Shown here: in pieces, positions 53,105-57,699 of the stretch
How the letters are laid out: each line of letters opens with the position of its first letter
Position numbering within the stretch: position 1 is the stretch's first letter
Source: Paralvinella palmiformis
Lineage: Eukaryota > Annelida > Polychaeta > Terebellida > Alvinellidae
Assembly (NCBI GenBank): GCA_025642065.1
Contig: JAODUP010000153.1
Location: 399,501 to 463,500, forward strand
Length of the DNA: 64,000 nt
Direction: 5' to 3'
The notes under the pieces: model-generated
The model's input: only the letters and a program-made list of their open reading frames with translations
Databases searched by the model: none
Told to the model about the DNA's origin: nothing
Translations under genes and position numbers: made by a program

Positions 53105-53321
53105 GAATAGCGTTCTTGCCAACTCACTTCTTCCTAAACAATGTAAAAACTATAAAATTGACACAGGGACACCATCTGTTTTTATTTTCAGGAGATGCCC
53201 ATTTCCTATCAAATCAGTTACAGTATCCATGACAACCAGCCGCCTGACTTACTCTACCAGGGCCTCAGTCCTACGACAACATTCCAGCTTCCGGTCGGCG
53301 ATCCTGAACGTGATTATAAAG
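729..53321 (+). CDS. polycystin-1-like protein (PKD repeats + REJ), 19 internal exons, partial at both ends
   Basis: Nineteen exons (729-884, 1354-1459, 1756-2306, 2413-2664, 4405-4766, 6149-6262, 14427-14613, 16933-17172, 17548-17704, 17863-18075, 18561-18739, 19260-19478, 20326-20480, 20746-20847, 22809-22919, 25499-25570, 31981-32217, 32494-32639, 53192-53321) were assembled by hand; every junction keeps frame. The translation, about 1,230 residues, has one partial and seven complete PKD repeats with cores such as FDFGDG, WNLGDG and WNFGDS, then a REJ module with SYDPD, YKWACYD, ILCTQCEDG and KVKCHSWYD. PKD repeats followed by REJ is characteristic of the polycystin-1/PKD1L/PKDREJ family, large membrane proteins with an adhesive ectodomain that pair with TRPP channels in cilia or sperm. 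At least 18 N-X-S/T sites fit an extracellular chain. Start, GPS, PLAT and membrane segments lie outside. Which paralogue it is cannot be decided from the ectodomain alone. Confidence 0.93.
1354..1459 (+). CDS. exon 2: middle of a PKD repeat
   Basis: The acceptor is ttttttttcacttcag and the donor gtataa. Phase 2 in, phase 0 out. The peptide includes QMSAGTHIVYTWGLRNNFTH; VYTWGL stands where PKD repeats have (V/F)-x-W-x-F-G-D, so the aspartate-containing core is degenerate here. The weak donor is supported by the phase match to exon 3 and by the domain continuing without a gap. Confidence 0.85.
1756..2306 (+). CDS. exon 3: end of one PKD repeat, one whole repeat, start of a third
   Basis: This is the longest exon (551 bp). 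It starts after cgacgcag with LLRDFSKEGMYPLAVMARN, a typical PKD end (F-S-x-E-G-x-Y). A repeat with FAVDFGDGNETSLST follows, and then ITQLVVTSSAGVLVPTN with core LTFDFDLGEQ. The donor is gtgagt; the exon ends in phase 2. The open frame runs one codon past the donor to a stop, as expected if splicing ends the exon here. Confidence 0.9.
2413..2664 (+). CDS. exon 4: end of a PKD repeat and start of the next
   Basis: It follows a short 106-bp intron with acceptor ttatcatgcacag. The first base completes an Asn codon from exon 3. The peptide CVVKYAFSEPGCYRIKVYVS is a PKD end; two extra cysteines (in RCVV and PGCYR) could pair. The following segment (SECIQLYKRDSVNYSTEVI) leads into the repeat completed by exon 5. 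The donor is gtgagt; the exon ends in phase 2. Confidence 0.88.
2665..4404 (+). other. intron with AT-rich part and a degenerate GGTCCA repeat field
   Basis: The intron separates exons 4 and 5. It has (AAT)n patches, a (TA)n-(GT)n tract at about 2950-3003 and a tRNA-like segment in reverse near 3620-3700 (box-B-like ggattcaaactgag). From about 3780 to 4260 an old, strongly diverged tandem array is built on the theme atggtccatctacaacat. No exon seen. Confidence 0.55.
3780..4260. repeat. degenerate tandem array (GGTCCA theme)
   Basis: About twenty diverged units of 20-30 bases such as tggtccatctacaacatagt and aatggtccgtctacaacgtg fill the second half of the intron before exon 5. An old, eroded satellite. 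Confidence 0.6.
4405..4766 (+). CDS. exon 5: core of one PKD repeat and first half of another
   Basis: The acceptor is ctttccatccgcag and the donor gtaagt; phase 2 in, 1 out. It contains VTFEFDFGDGTLVNITG, the closing strand SHIYRGVGEFMVAVRALNPL, and then the next repeat with SLEFDWNLGDGTILTQA. These are the clearest PKD signatures in the window, and they fix the family. Glycosylation sites: NVT, NIT, NET. Confidence 0.93.
4767..6148 (+). other. intron with GT-rich satellite-like tract
   Basis: From 4859 to about 5340 there is a degenerate tandem of a TGTGTG tract joined to a unit containing gttgatttctggttttggtccatgcttga; three or four diverged copies are visible near 4970, 5110 and 5215. 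The rest is unremarkable. Confidence 0.5.
6149..6262 (+). CDS. exon 6: end of PKD repeat
   Basis: The peptide ITHRYTRPNRYDVVVTAKNR closes the repeat opened in exon 5. Two in-frame acceptors lie 6 bp apart (ag at 6141-6142 and 6147-6148), so the exon may start at 6143 or 6149; both keep frame and differ by two residues. The donor is gtgaga; the exon ends in phase 1. Confidence 0.88.
8090..8225 (-). mobile_element. SINE family B, diverged copy
   Basis: In reverse: tagctaaagcgctgcactgc, aaaggtcgtaggttcaaatc and gatgtttccccagaaagtca match the family B head and body. Confidence 0.6.
8630..8690 (+). mobile_element. SINE family A, small 3' fragment
   Basis: cacatttagcctgccatgtg and accataaaacaacagc match the end of the family body. 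Heavily eroded. Confidence 0.5.
9018..9247. repeat. (GTA)n trinucleotide tract
   Basis: An interrupted GTA/GTT/GCA triplet tract of 230 bp. Reverse frames are Leu- or Thr-rich and stop-free by composition only. Confidence 0.85.
11105..11976 (+). pseudogene. decayed CR1/L2-like LINE, reverse transcriptase C-terminus and 3' end
   Basis: Broken frames spell the C-terminal part of a non-LTR reverse transcriptase: LNKEKTKFIVFPSK near 11111, ARNLGFILDN near 11228, then TLVQALIIFGPDYGNALLYN and CLQRVQNCSA near 11360-11470, and YWLPVRF near 11530. In-frame stops and shifts interrupt it. The 3' part ends gtaaagcatctaagagcaat...aaaatattattattatt, a typical LINE tail with an ATT microsatellite. It is dead and truncated at the 5' side. 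Confidence 0.85.
12628..12818 (+). mobile_element. tRNA-derived SINE, family A, full copy
   Basis: It begins gggcgcctccacggcctagt (box-A-like), has tgttcgaatctc (box-B-like) about 40 bases on, then a family body including ttcgcttcatt, aggccgctcagcccatttag and gtggcggtaaag, and ends in (ATC)n. The flanks share ttttcatc (12614, 12819), a possible degraded target duplication. Confidence 0.85.
13144..13431. mobile_element. hAT-like non-autonomous element (MITE)
   Basis: The left end CAGGGTTCGTGCA and right end (reverse) TAGAGTTCATGCA form inverted repeats matching in 10 of 12 bases after the first. The inside repeats the theme ggtccttgaaagtcctggaatt at least five times. CAGGG ends fit the hAT superfamily, but the expected 8-bp target duplication is not clear (ctttatag versus ttataata). 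No transposase. Confidence 0.6.
14427..14613 (+). CDS. exon 7: PKD repeat core
   Basis: It follows an 8.2-kb intron, with acceptor cttgattctcttccag. It encodes VNLTVDHLVQTSGSSVNF, then YEWNFGDSSRPSW and ISHTYGL. The donor gtgcgt follows GLCD plus two bases of a codon (phase 2). A phase-1 donor 7 bp upstream is possible but would leave the closing strand too short. Confidence 0.85.
15240..15720. repeat. 33-bp tandem repeat field
   Basis: Four exact units of ggacaaacaatcataacaca+cagaccactgtaa occupy 15415-15546. Diverged units of similar length (aaggaccaagtatcataacatggaccagtgt) extend on both sides. 33 is divisible by 3, so reverse frames stay open and give an 11-residue periodic peptide that is not evidence of coding. 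Confidence 0.88.
15931..16082 (-). mobile_element. tRNA-derived SINE, family A, head-truncated
   Basis: The reverse copy carries the family body (gtaggctaaatgggccgagc, aatgaagcgaagtca) and box B (gagattcgaacacgg); box A is missing or diverged. A C9 run lies beside box B. Confidence 0.8.
16933..17172 (+). CDS. exon 8: end of PKD repeat and core of the last PKD repeat
   Basis: The obvious acceptor, tttttcag at 16940, is out of phase with exon 7. The acceptor 8 bp upstream (ttccgttcttgaag) is in phase and gives the junction HTYGLCDSFSVSVTAFNYQG, a proper PKD end. The final repeat follows, with core VTYRWKFGEETRI. The donor is gtaata; the exon ends in phase 2 and the following intron carries a palindrome. 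Confidence 0.8.
17191..17310. repeat. 120-bp near-perfect palindrome (hairpin or short MITE)
   Basis: The left arm 17191-17242 and right arm 17257-17310 are inverted copies with three mismatched positions or so and one 2-base gap, around a 14-base loop. The arms begin TGTATAATCA and end TGATTATACA. The element starts 18 bp into the intron after exon 8. A transcript would fold into a long hairpin; as DNA it could be a palindromic MITE. No clear target duplication seen. Confidence 0.85.
17548..17704 (+). CDS. exon 9: end of last PKD repeat, entry to REJ
   Basis: It starts after attggcag. REGVYKVYVTAHNAINNKTA closes the last PKD repeat. YCKEPDITIVGISQSP begins the segment leading into the REJ module. 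The donor is gtaagt; the exon ends in phase 0. Confidence 0.88.
17863..18075 (+). CDS. exon 10: REJ module start
   Basis: The acceptor is cgtgtttgtgcag and the donor gtgaga; phase 0 to 0. It encodes LRIETDVRINCSLTERALYN, followed by WTIS and, near the end, LSLHYGTYDVVLK. A Cys-x(n)-Y-N-W strand followed by L-x-x-G-x-Y-x-x-x-L-K is what the N-terminal part of REJ modules looks like. Confidence 0.85.
18561..18739 (+). CDS. exon 11: REJ module, Gly-Gly and SYDPD strands
   Basis: The acceptor is tctttcaatttcag and the donor gtaagt; phase 0 in, 2 out. VSVIRGGAQRYANRNETI and LNGIFSYDPDFPDDRNL match the conserved REJ block (I-x-G-G-x-x-R, then L-(D/N)-x-x-x-S-x-D-P-D). This is diagnostic for the REJ assignment. 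Confidence 0.92.
19260..19478 (+). CDS. exon 12: REJ module, YKWACYD block
   Basis: One base completes Val from exon 11, giving LVYKWACYDYNNPKLLCF, the REJ (L-x-Y-x-W-x-C) strand. TESPIITIPGKEL and FMFNLTVTKGERVAYSIQVV continue the fold. The acceptor is ttgttattcgttccag and the donor gtaagt; the exon ends in phase 2. Confidence 0.92.
19535..19708 (-). mobile_element. tRNA-derived SINE, family B
   Basis: In reverse: gcactccattagcccagtgg, ttagagcatttcactgcaaa, box B gcgggttcgaatccaaccc, then gacgtttcccctgggtgtcc and a tail. The head looks like a complete tRNA 5' half plus T arm. It shares cactgcaaa and gacgtttcccc with other copies in the window. Confidence 0.75.
20068..20138 (+). mobile_element. 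LINE 3'-end fragment
   Basis: aatgtaaagcgccttagagc...ataaaatattattattat closely matches the last about 60 bases of the LINE ending near 11976, showing a second insertion of the same family, truncated almost to its tail. Confidence 0.75.
20326..20480 (+). CDS. exon 13: REJ module, cysteine pair block
   Basis: The acceptor is ttcatttcccatctcccacag, just after a (GT)n(TA)n tract; the donor is gtaagt; phase 2 in, 1 out. VNILCTQCEDGLINTDDRVV carries the C-x-x-C of REJ modules, followed by QVMYIWSLNV, another W strand. Confidence 0.92.
20746..20847 (+). CDS. exon 14: REJ module, before the linker
   Basis: The acceptor is cattttctttcaccacag and the donor gtatga; phase 1 in and 1 out. The peptide is VHDRGRCVRADNSTYFQYVV followed by TNLTKGGSPSSIN. 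The frame does not match the long open stretch overlapping it; the phase match on both sides decides it. It ends immediately before the threonine-rich exon. Confidence 0.78.
20848..22808 (+). other. intron with CAGCTGTTAT repeat cluster
   Basis: It separates exons 14 and 15. A (CA)n(TA)n tract lies at 21556-21616, and a cluster of CAGCTG-containing units at 21939-22478 surrounds a (CA)n(TG)n tract. No exon seen. Confidence 0.55.
21939..22478. repeat. CAGCTGTTAT repeat cluster
   Basis: Three 15-bp units (aggcagctgttatat) at 21939-21983 are followed by more than ten scattered diverged units (acagacagctgttatac). Each holds CAGCTG, an E-box and PvuII site. A (CA)n(TG)n tract at 22091-22135 lies in the middle. 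Confidence 0.75.
22809..22919 (+). CDS. exon 15: threonine-rich linker within REJ
   Basis: The exon is 111 bp, phase 1 to 1, with acceptor tatatacag and donor gtaagt. It begins VPSTTPVTT, runs through about fourteen consecutive threonines, and ends ARPIETNATLPPRRPF. Such Pro/Thr stretches are usually O-glycosylated and extended. Symmetric phase 1 means the exon could be skipped or shuffled without breaking frame. The codons are ACC/ACG/ACT/ACA mixed, so it is not a pure trinucleotide array. Confidence 0.75.
23545..23658 (+). mobile_element. SINE family A, 3' fragment
   Basis: It contains the body from catctttgatttcgcttcat through cggcccatttagcctgccat and gtggccgtaaaacatcaat to an (ATC)n tail. 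The tRNA head is absent. Confidence 0.8.
23702..23905 (+). pseudogene. LINE 3' fragment with end of ORF2
   Basis: The first bases encode FENFKSVLKTHLFKVAFIDK and a stop, the usual last residues of CR1/L2-type reverse transcriptases (F-K-x-x-L-K-T-x-L-F). Then tgtacagcgctttgaatggc and an ATT-rich tail follow. It is 5'-truncated. Confidence 0.8.
25005..25132 (-). mobile_element. SINE family B, diverged copy
   Basis: In reverse: gggcgctccagcggtgcagt, tcgctgcactgcaaatttcc and tggtttcgaatctggc, then a body resembling the copy at 8090-8225. Confidence 0.6.
25499..25570 (+). CDS. exon 16: short Pro/acidic/Gly-Ser linker
   Basis: The exon is 72 bp, phase 1 to 1, with acceptor aacattctgttcaccacag and donor gtgagc. 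It encodes APMFPPFEVEEDLGTGSSGR then PSYN. It is supported by strong splice signals, matching phases and low-complexity linker character continuous with exons 15 and 17. Like exon 15 it could be an optional cassette. Confidence 0.7.
26500..27360. promoter_or_regulatory. CpG-rich intronic block with a CRE-type palindrome
   Basis: CpG and GC content rise sharply against both flanks, peaking at 27095-27155 (gcggggcccgcggggccccg). A perfect TGACGTCA (27016-27023), the cAMP-response element core, lies inside. It could be an enhancer or internal promoter; no start site or exon is visible, so function is inference. Confidence 0.3.
28185..28620. repeat. compound microsatellite (TA)n(GT)n(CA)n(GA)n(TA)n plus AGGC field
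   Basis: Two (TA)n tracts flank (GT)n, (CA)n and (GA)n tracts at 28185-28318. A degenerate AGACAGGCAGGCAAAC field then runs to 28620 with a G11 run near 28588. Confidence 0.85.
31981..32217 (+). CDS. exon 17: end of linker and REJ module restart
   Basis: The acceptor is attattatcacgaccag. The first third, PPNWQTGEDGTNNNQGDP, is linker. Then RKQIRITANMTTTGLGKQVL and LEQGRIYIVMVTVRHK are conserved REJ (N-M-T-T-T-G-L, then L-x-x-G-x-x-Y). The donor gttggt lacks the usual +3 purine and +4 A, but the phase (1) matches exon 18 and the domain runs through. Confidence 0.85.
32494..32639 (+). CDS. exon 18: REJ module, G-x-C and C-x-x-W blocks
   Basis: The acceptor is tctactatcacattatag and the donor gtaggt; phase 1 in, 0 out. 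GSALTYFRVNQSPTIGQCTM and TIFKVKCHSWYDT match the REJ strands G-x-A-x-x-x-F-x-x-N-x-x-P-x-x-G-x-C and F-x-V-x-C-x-x-W-x-D. The conserved TMSPVDRRG sits between them. Confidence 0.92.
41205..41310 (-). mobile_element. tRNA-like SINE head
   Basis: In reverse: gtggccttatgggtagagtg is box-A-like and gcaggttcgaatcccgccc is a textbook box B, but the two boxes are about 65 bases apart with a duplicated middle, so it is not a functional tRNA gene. Confidence 0.55.
41421..41681. repeat. 37-bp minisatellite, seven units
   Basis: Units read gtgtatatacgaggtgggtg then tttccttagggagtcat, six of 37 bp and one of 39 bp. The array is bracketed by two copies of a 28-bp segment, tgccagttgcctggttggat..., at 41173 and 41683, each followed by a C run and tctatag. 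Confidence 0.88.
43453..43656 (+). mobile_element. SINE family A, full copy
   Basis: The head gggcgcctccgtggcctaac, box B agttcgaatctcgg, the body and a long (ATC)n tail are all present. A short internal deletion removes the gtcgctcgg segment (ttcggaggcccatttagc). It lies 200 bp upstream of a MITE. Confidence 0.88.
43857..44411. mobile_element. MITE-like element with GATTAC repeats
   Basis: The ends CAGCCAGGGTTGGGG and, in reverse, CAGCCAGGTTTTG are inverted repeats sharing CAGCCAGG. The left 130 bp is built from TAATCGATTACGATTAC units. It is about 555 bp with no open frame. A matching target duplication was not found, so the ends are tentative. Confidence 0.5.
44432..44613 (-). mobile_element. 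SINE family A, reverse copy
   Basis: It reads in reverse from gggcgcctccgtgttctaac through box B (cccaagttcaaatctcgg) to gccgtaagacatcaaaca. It is more diverged than the other copies. Confidence 0.8.
44638..44726 (+). mobile_element. SINE family A, 3' fragment
   Basis: catctttcacgtcaactcgt, gtcgctcagcccttttagtt and gaccgtaaagcaacaacag match the 3' body; the head is missing. It stands in opposite orientation to the neighbour 25 bp away. Confidence 0.65.
45666..45861 (+). mobile_element. SINE family A, full copy with likely target duplication
   Basis: The head ggggtgcctccgtggtctag, box B tgttcgaatctcgg and full body are present, with a short (ATC)n tail. The flanks atcccacagacaa (45653) and atcccacgcacaa (45862) match in 11 of 13, a likely target-site duplication. 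Confidence 0.88.
45965..46165 (+). mobile_element. tRNA-like SINE-type segment
   Basis: gtggtaagctagaacgtgaa and ctagttcgaatcctac resemble tRNA boxes A and B, followed by a unique body and a short AGCC/GACA tetranucleotide run. Single copy in the window, so family status is unproved. Confidence 0.4.
47164..47235. repeat. 24-bp tandem repeat, three units
   Basis: cattaagaccacacagttac is repeated three times with a few changes, just after a (CA)n tract (47019-47073) and a CCACGACCAC run. Confidence 0.7.
48380..48565 (+). mobile_element. tRNA-derived SINE related to family A
   Basis: Box B ggttcgaatctggg at about 48434 is followed by ggcggcttcatcttccattt, ttcgccaaacttgtcatcgg and gcgcctaaaacgaccgcaaa with an (AAC)n tail. 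The layout parallels family A, but the body differs. Confidence 0.6.
48840..49223. repeat. 24-bp minisatellite, sixteen units
   Basis: Sixteen units of aaaggtccactagtcgacac+aaag. Two variants alternate: cactagtcgacac and (t/c)actggtcggcac. With 24 bp divisible by 3 and no stops, several frames are open: RSTSRHKE repeats on + and VDLSLCRL repeats on -. Nothing outside the array supports a gene. Confidence 0.92.
49374..49528 (-). mobile_element. SINE family A, reverse copy with perfect target duplication
   Basis: The element lies between two exact copies of cagtttttagatga (49360-49373 and 49529-49542). In reverse it reads gggcgcctccgtggtctatc, box B tgttcgaatctcg, then the full body. A short deletion between boxes removes part of the tRNA-like region. 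The perfect duplication fixes the element ends and shows retroposition. Confidence 0.92.
50075..50132. repeat. (CTCA)n tetranucleotide array
   Basis: About fourteen uninterrupted CTCA units. A shorter array lies at 48160-48188 after gatgtgtcgttaaa, a sequence that also precedes a CATT-type run at about 42280-42300, suggesting these arrays are tails of one short element. Confidence 0.85.
51272..51388. repeat. compound microsatellite (TC)n(GT)n(GA)n(TA)n(CA)n
   Basis: Five dinucleotide tracts follow each other in 117 bases. Similar compounds lie at 31428-31514, 34004-34060, 42340-42400, 46773-46831, 57663-57700, 60576-60634 and 63460-63525. Confidence 0.85.
51890..52510. repeat. degenerate array (CGCAACATnn theme)
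   Basis: Phrases such as tattgcgcaatatgccgcaa, cccgtaacatatcagcg and cccgcaacatccgactgtat recur with loose spacing. Likely an old tandem repeat; the unit is not well defined. Confidence 0.4.
53192..53321 (+). CDS. exon 19: REJ module, PISYQISY block
   Basis: It lies 20.5 kb downstream of exon 18, with acceptor ccatctgtttttattttcag and donor gtagga; phase 0 in, 1 out. EMPISYQISYSIHDN and DLLYQGLSPTTTFQLPVGDP directly continue the REJ fold after C-x-x-W-x-D (P-L-x-Y-x-x-x-Y, then L-L-Y-x-G, then L-P-x-G). The last exon recognised; the next one must start with two bases of a codon. Confidence 0.9.
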
Positions 53322-53599
53322 GTAGGAACCCGCTGATTGGCTTTCTCCTGTTACCGCTTTCGGCCAGGTATTAGCGCGCCCCCCTAAATTAGCACCAGTT
53401 TCGTGTTCCAACAAATTGCGCCAACAATTGTCGTTTGTTTATGGAATGTGTTTACGTATAAGACACGTGGAGCTGGCGTGATTTAGTTTCGGTGTTTCTC
53501 GTCATTCGTCGGGTATGTTGTAACACGAAGCTGGTGCTTTGAATTTGCGCGTCTGGGAAATATTTACACCCGTGTGGAATGTTACGATGCTGTTTGGGC

Positions 53600-54310
53600 A
53601 TACCTCTAACGAAAACATCGTTGACAGCGAATACAGATATTTCGCGATGTGGGCAATCAAAACATTTGCGACAGCCAATCCAGGCTCCAGTGGTAGAAGC
53701 CTTTGGAAAATGTCCTCGACAGCCAGCCCACGCCTGGCTGACGGTCGACCCAAATCGTCGTTGATAGCACAACCCAAGCATCTATTACTGTTGACCTGCA
53801 GCATCTTTAGCGACAACTGAAAACCCCATTGACAGTCCAGCGGACCAACCCAATCACTTGTTCCCATCAAGACATCGTTGACAGCCAACCGAATCGTTAC
53901 TTCTCACCGAAGCGTCGTTAACGAACCAAACCATCTTTAAAGGCATGATTCAAGGACGACTCAAATAGTTATGATGATCGTCAGCAAGTGGCAGTATTAC
54001 TGACAGCCAACCTTTTTGACATCCAACCTGAACAGTTGTCAGGGCCAGTTAAGTCATCCCCATCGTCATTCTAAATATTTATGACAGTCAAACAAAGCAT
54101 AATTAATTGACAAGAAACCGGGGAGTCATTGACAACTGACCAAGTCATCCTTGACACCATATTGTGACACATCGGCGACAGGCAAGCCAAGCATAAGTTA
54201 AAACAATAGGTCATAGTCTGATAGCGCGAATAATAAAGACAACCAATCAATCCAGAGATAGCCCAACAAACATTCCTGATAGCCAACCAGAGAGGGTATT
54301 GACAACCAGA
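53600..54310. repeat. degenerate array (TTGACAGCCAACC theme)
   Basis: Units such as cgttgacagccaaccgaatc and ttgacatccaacctgaacag recur irregularly at roughly 40-65-base spacing. The overlapping open stretches on both strands are a by-product. Confidence 0.5.
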
Positions 54311-54448
54311 CCAAACGTCATATGTGGCAGCTGATCCAGAAATCCCCGATTGCTGCCATTAAATCACGTGTCTGAATATATGCAGGCTGTTGAAAAAGTT
54401 TGACGGCCAGTAACTTTGTTAGTGTATGCGCGCGAGTGTGTATGAATG

Positions 54449-54494
<46 letters not shown>

Positions 54495-54960
54495 GACACG
54501 CACTTAAAGGACTAAGACCTAAGCATCCATAAAGCCCATATCTCCACAAATCTCTATATCCATAAATCTTTTCATCCATAAACCTGTTCAATGTTGTTAC
54601 GTATGGATACTCCTCTATTGGTCAAACCCTTACCAACCACTTTTCATACTAAACGCCAACCCATGTGTGTGCGTGTTTGTCTGTGTGTGTGTGTGTGTCA
54701 CCGGGTTATCTATAACGGTGATCTTCCACTTGTCCTGTCCGGACTTAAATGGCCTTTATGCGATCTTTTATGCGATCTTTTACTGTCCACGGTCGAGCAC
54801 GTGTGAGTTTTATGTCGGCCATTGTAAAGATCACAATTGCTAATAAATCTTGACAGTGTTTATGATAACGGTGCTCGGTTACCGGGACACCGCGTTCTGG
54901 ACATATTTCTCTATCTCTCTCCGTATGTTCAGGAGTCGGAGGGAGCGTTTTGGACACATA

Positions 54961-54994
<34 letters not shown>

Positions 54995-55639
54995 TGTGTC
55001 CAGGAGTCGGTGGGAGCGCAGTCCGGCAAACGACGTCGAGTCTCGGCGGCCATGTCAGCTGTCCCGGCGGTGAGCAACGAATGATTTAGGGACGAGATGG
55101 CAGACGGTTACGAGCGGATGGTACGGTTTACGGCTGGGCCGGATGGCACTGTTTGATTAATTTTCCACGTCGATGTCGGAATGAAGTAACAAGTCCCGGG
55201 GCTGGTGAATTACGGTCACCCACACCCTGCCCGACTCCCGGGCATCATCCTACCATCGCAAGGGCACGACATTTGCCCTAGTTTGCTCAACTGCGAGACC
55301 TCGTTTCTGCGTCTCGACAATAATAGGGTTGTCCCGATAGCGTGCCGAGCTAGTCTGCCGAGTGCTAATGGGCGGTGGGTACTAATGGCTCGGATACTTG
55401 GCAAGGTGGTAATGGAAGTGATAATTGCTCGTTTAACGATAGTGTTTAGAATGCATTAAATTGGCTATTTTGTTGGCGCCCTCGGCTCGGCTTTTGATCT
55501 TCCTACCTTTCGGGTTACCTGTGTTACGTTATACGAGTACACTAGAGTGTGTTGTATGTATACACAATACTCCGGGTGTGGCCTGTCATAGACTGGCCAC
55601 GATATTCGGTAGAATTCCCCTGATCTACGAAGACGGCCA

Positions 55640-55981
55640 AATTACTGGTGTGGTGGAGTTGGTAGGACAGTGCGCAGGAGACTCCCAGATCGTGGGATTG
55701 AATCCCAGTGTTAACCGTGTCTCTGGGGTGTTTCACCTAACAGTTAAAGTGTTCTGTCTGAAATTTCAATTTGGATAAGCTTAAGCTTATCCTCCCAGGC
55801 CTGACCAACACCAAAGCTGAACAGAACACTGACTGACTGACTAACAGACTGACTAACAGACTGACCGACCGACTGACCGACCGACTGACTCACTGACTGA
55901 CTGACTGACTGACTGACTCACTCACTCACTCACTCACTCACTCACTCACTCACTCACTCACTCACCCACTCACTCACTCTT
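55640..55981 (+). mobile_element. composite tRNA-like SINE with palindrome and (TGAC)n(TCAC)n tail
   Basis: A tRNA-like head (gtggtggagttggtaggaca, box B tgggattgaatcccag) leads to a body with the perfect 20-bp palindrome ggataagcttaagcttatcc (55773-55792), then cctgaccaacaccaaagctg and a long tetranucleotide tail. The tail shifts from TGAC to TCAC units near 55915. Confidence 0.55.
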
Positions 55982-56967
55982 TTAAGACACTCACTCACTC
56001 AGCTGAAAATACCCACTCTCCGCATTAGGGCGAAAGTGCTTCAGTTAAAAGACTAACGATATTAGGACATTTCTGCCATTTGAACTTAGCTACGGATGAC
56101 AAGAATCCCCCCTCGCCCAGACACGCAGAGTCAGTAAATTATTAAACATAGGGAAGGTCAGGGGTGGGGCCGTACAGGTGTCATGTTAGCGTTGTTACCT
56201 GTCGAAGTTAATGAGCTTCGATTGATGCGCGCCGAGTGGAGTTTTGCCATTGACTGCTTGTGACCGGTCACAGGTAGTGACACTTACCGTAACCGATCGT
56301 GACAGATATATATCACCCGACGTCGAGCTAATGTTATTCTCTGACGTCCACTGACGTCGGCATCGCCGCAATATGGCCTATATTTGTTTACGTGCGCATC
56401 GCCTGTGGATAACCTTTGACCTTACGTTTGACTTCCTTCCGGTCGCCATTGGCACCGTTCCGGTAACCTTTGGTTGTCCGCCTTCCAACGGCGTGCATGC
56501 CTTTTCCTGGATAGATACGACTGAGTGAGCGCACACGCATCACACACGCACACGTACACGTCATAAACCGACTAGGTAATTATAGGGAGAATATTGTCTG
56601 GAGCCTCATCCGGGTTAATCCATATTTAAAATTAATCGGCGTCACGTGATGTACGGGCCCGGGCGGTGTCTTCTTCAGGTCATAGGTCATCGTTAGAGTG
56701 ACAGATGTCAGCGACGAGATTAACTCTCTCTCTCTCTCTCTCTTCTCACCCTCACCCCCCCTCTCTCTCTCTCTCTGTGTGTGTGAGTCCACCCCCCGCC
56801 ACGTAGCTGATGAATAGGTTTGCGGTAATGGCAAGGTAAGGGATTGATATAAACTGATGAGGCATTATGTTAGGGATATCATCTTGGTGTGCTCTCTTTT
56901 CGGCGTGATTATTATGGATGACGCACGCACACACACACACACAAACATACGCACGCGCGCCCGCGCG

Positions 56968-57009
<42 letters not shown>

Positions 57010-57147
57010 CTGCCTGTCTCAGTAGGGAAAGTTGCTCTCCGTGTTCATTGTCATTATAAATCTTTCAGACGTTGTCTTTACCAATCGTGATTCGGTGTGC
57101 CGGTGCCTCTTCACATCCTGCTAAATAAATGCTGTGGTGATGATGAC

Positions 57148-57178
<31 letters not shown>

Positions 57179-57522
57179 ACGGTAGTGAGCTGATGGTATA
57201 GGATATATTGCATTAAACAACATCCCCTCCGCTGTTGGTTAGGTTCAGCCAAGCTTCCCACCCGCCCCCTTCCCTCTCGGGCCATTTCGGCCATCAGATC
57301 ATATCGTCCTCGCATCAGACGTGGCGGCACCGGACTAATTTGCTTGGCGGGGCCCTTCAGCTGGCCGACTGCGTGATAACGGCTCGTGGTGCCACTGCTA
57401 ATAGCTATACGGACGACGAATAAATGCATATCGTCTATTGGCGTATATGATTCGGTATACTTCAATCTGCCATGGACGGAGAGAGAGACAGGCTGTGAAA
57501 CGTCGTCACTTTATCATTGGCC

Positions 57523-57553
<31 letters not shown>

Positions 57554-57660
57554 CGCGAGTGTGTCTCTCTGTGTGTGTTTTAGCAGTGTTTGATAAGGCA
57601 CTGGCACAGAGAATCAAGAATCATGAATACAACATCATGACGATTCATGAGATGTGTGTG

Positions 57661-57699
<39 letters not shown>

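Larger units (their letters stand above)
32640..53191 (+). other. 20.5-kb intron within the REJ module
   Basis: Exon 18 (phase 0 out) and exon 19 (phase 0 in) join directly and the REJ strands are continuous, so nothing coding for this protein is needed here. The intron holds CpG-rich blocks (about 32760-33400, 34320-36620, 38020-38640, 39540-40170, 45000-45560), SINE copies, a MITE, minisatellites at 41421-41681 and 48840-49223, and many microsatellites. Two exon-like stretches (40007-40169 and 50471-50642) could not be confirmed. Confidence 0.75.

Noticed and set aside
54847..54960. Acceptor-like tcttgacag followed by VFMITVLGYRDTAFW, in phase with exon 19
   Set aside because: The pyrimidine tract is weak, the sequence is only loosely REJ-like, and no convincing donor follows.
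57584..57655. ttttagcag followed by VFDKALAQRIKNHEYNIM, in phase with exon 19
   Set aside because: It does not resemble REJ, and it runs into a (TA)n tract with no good donor.
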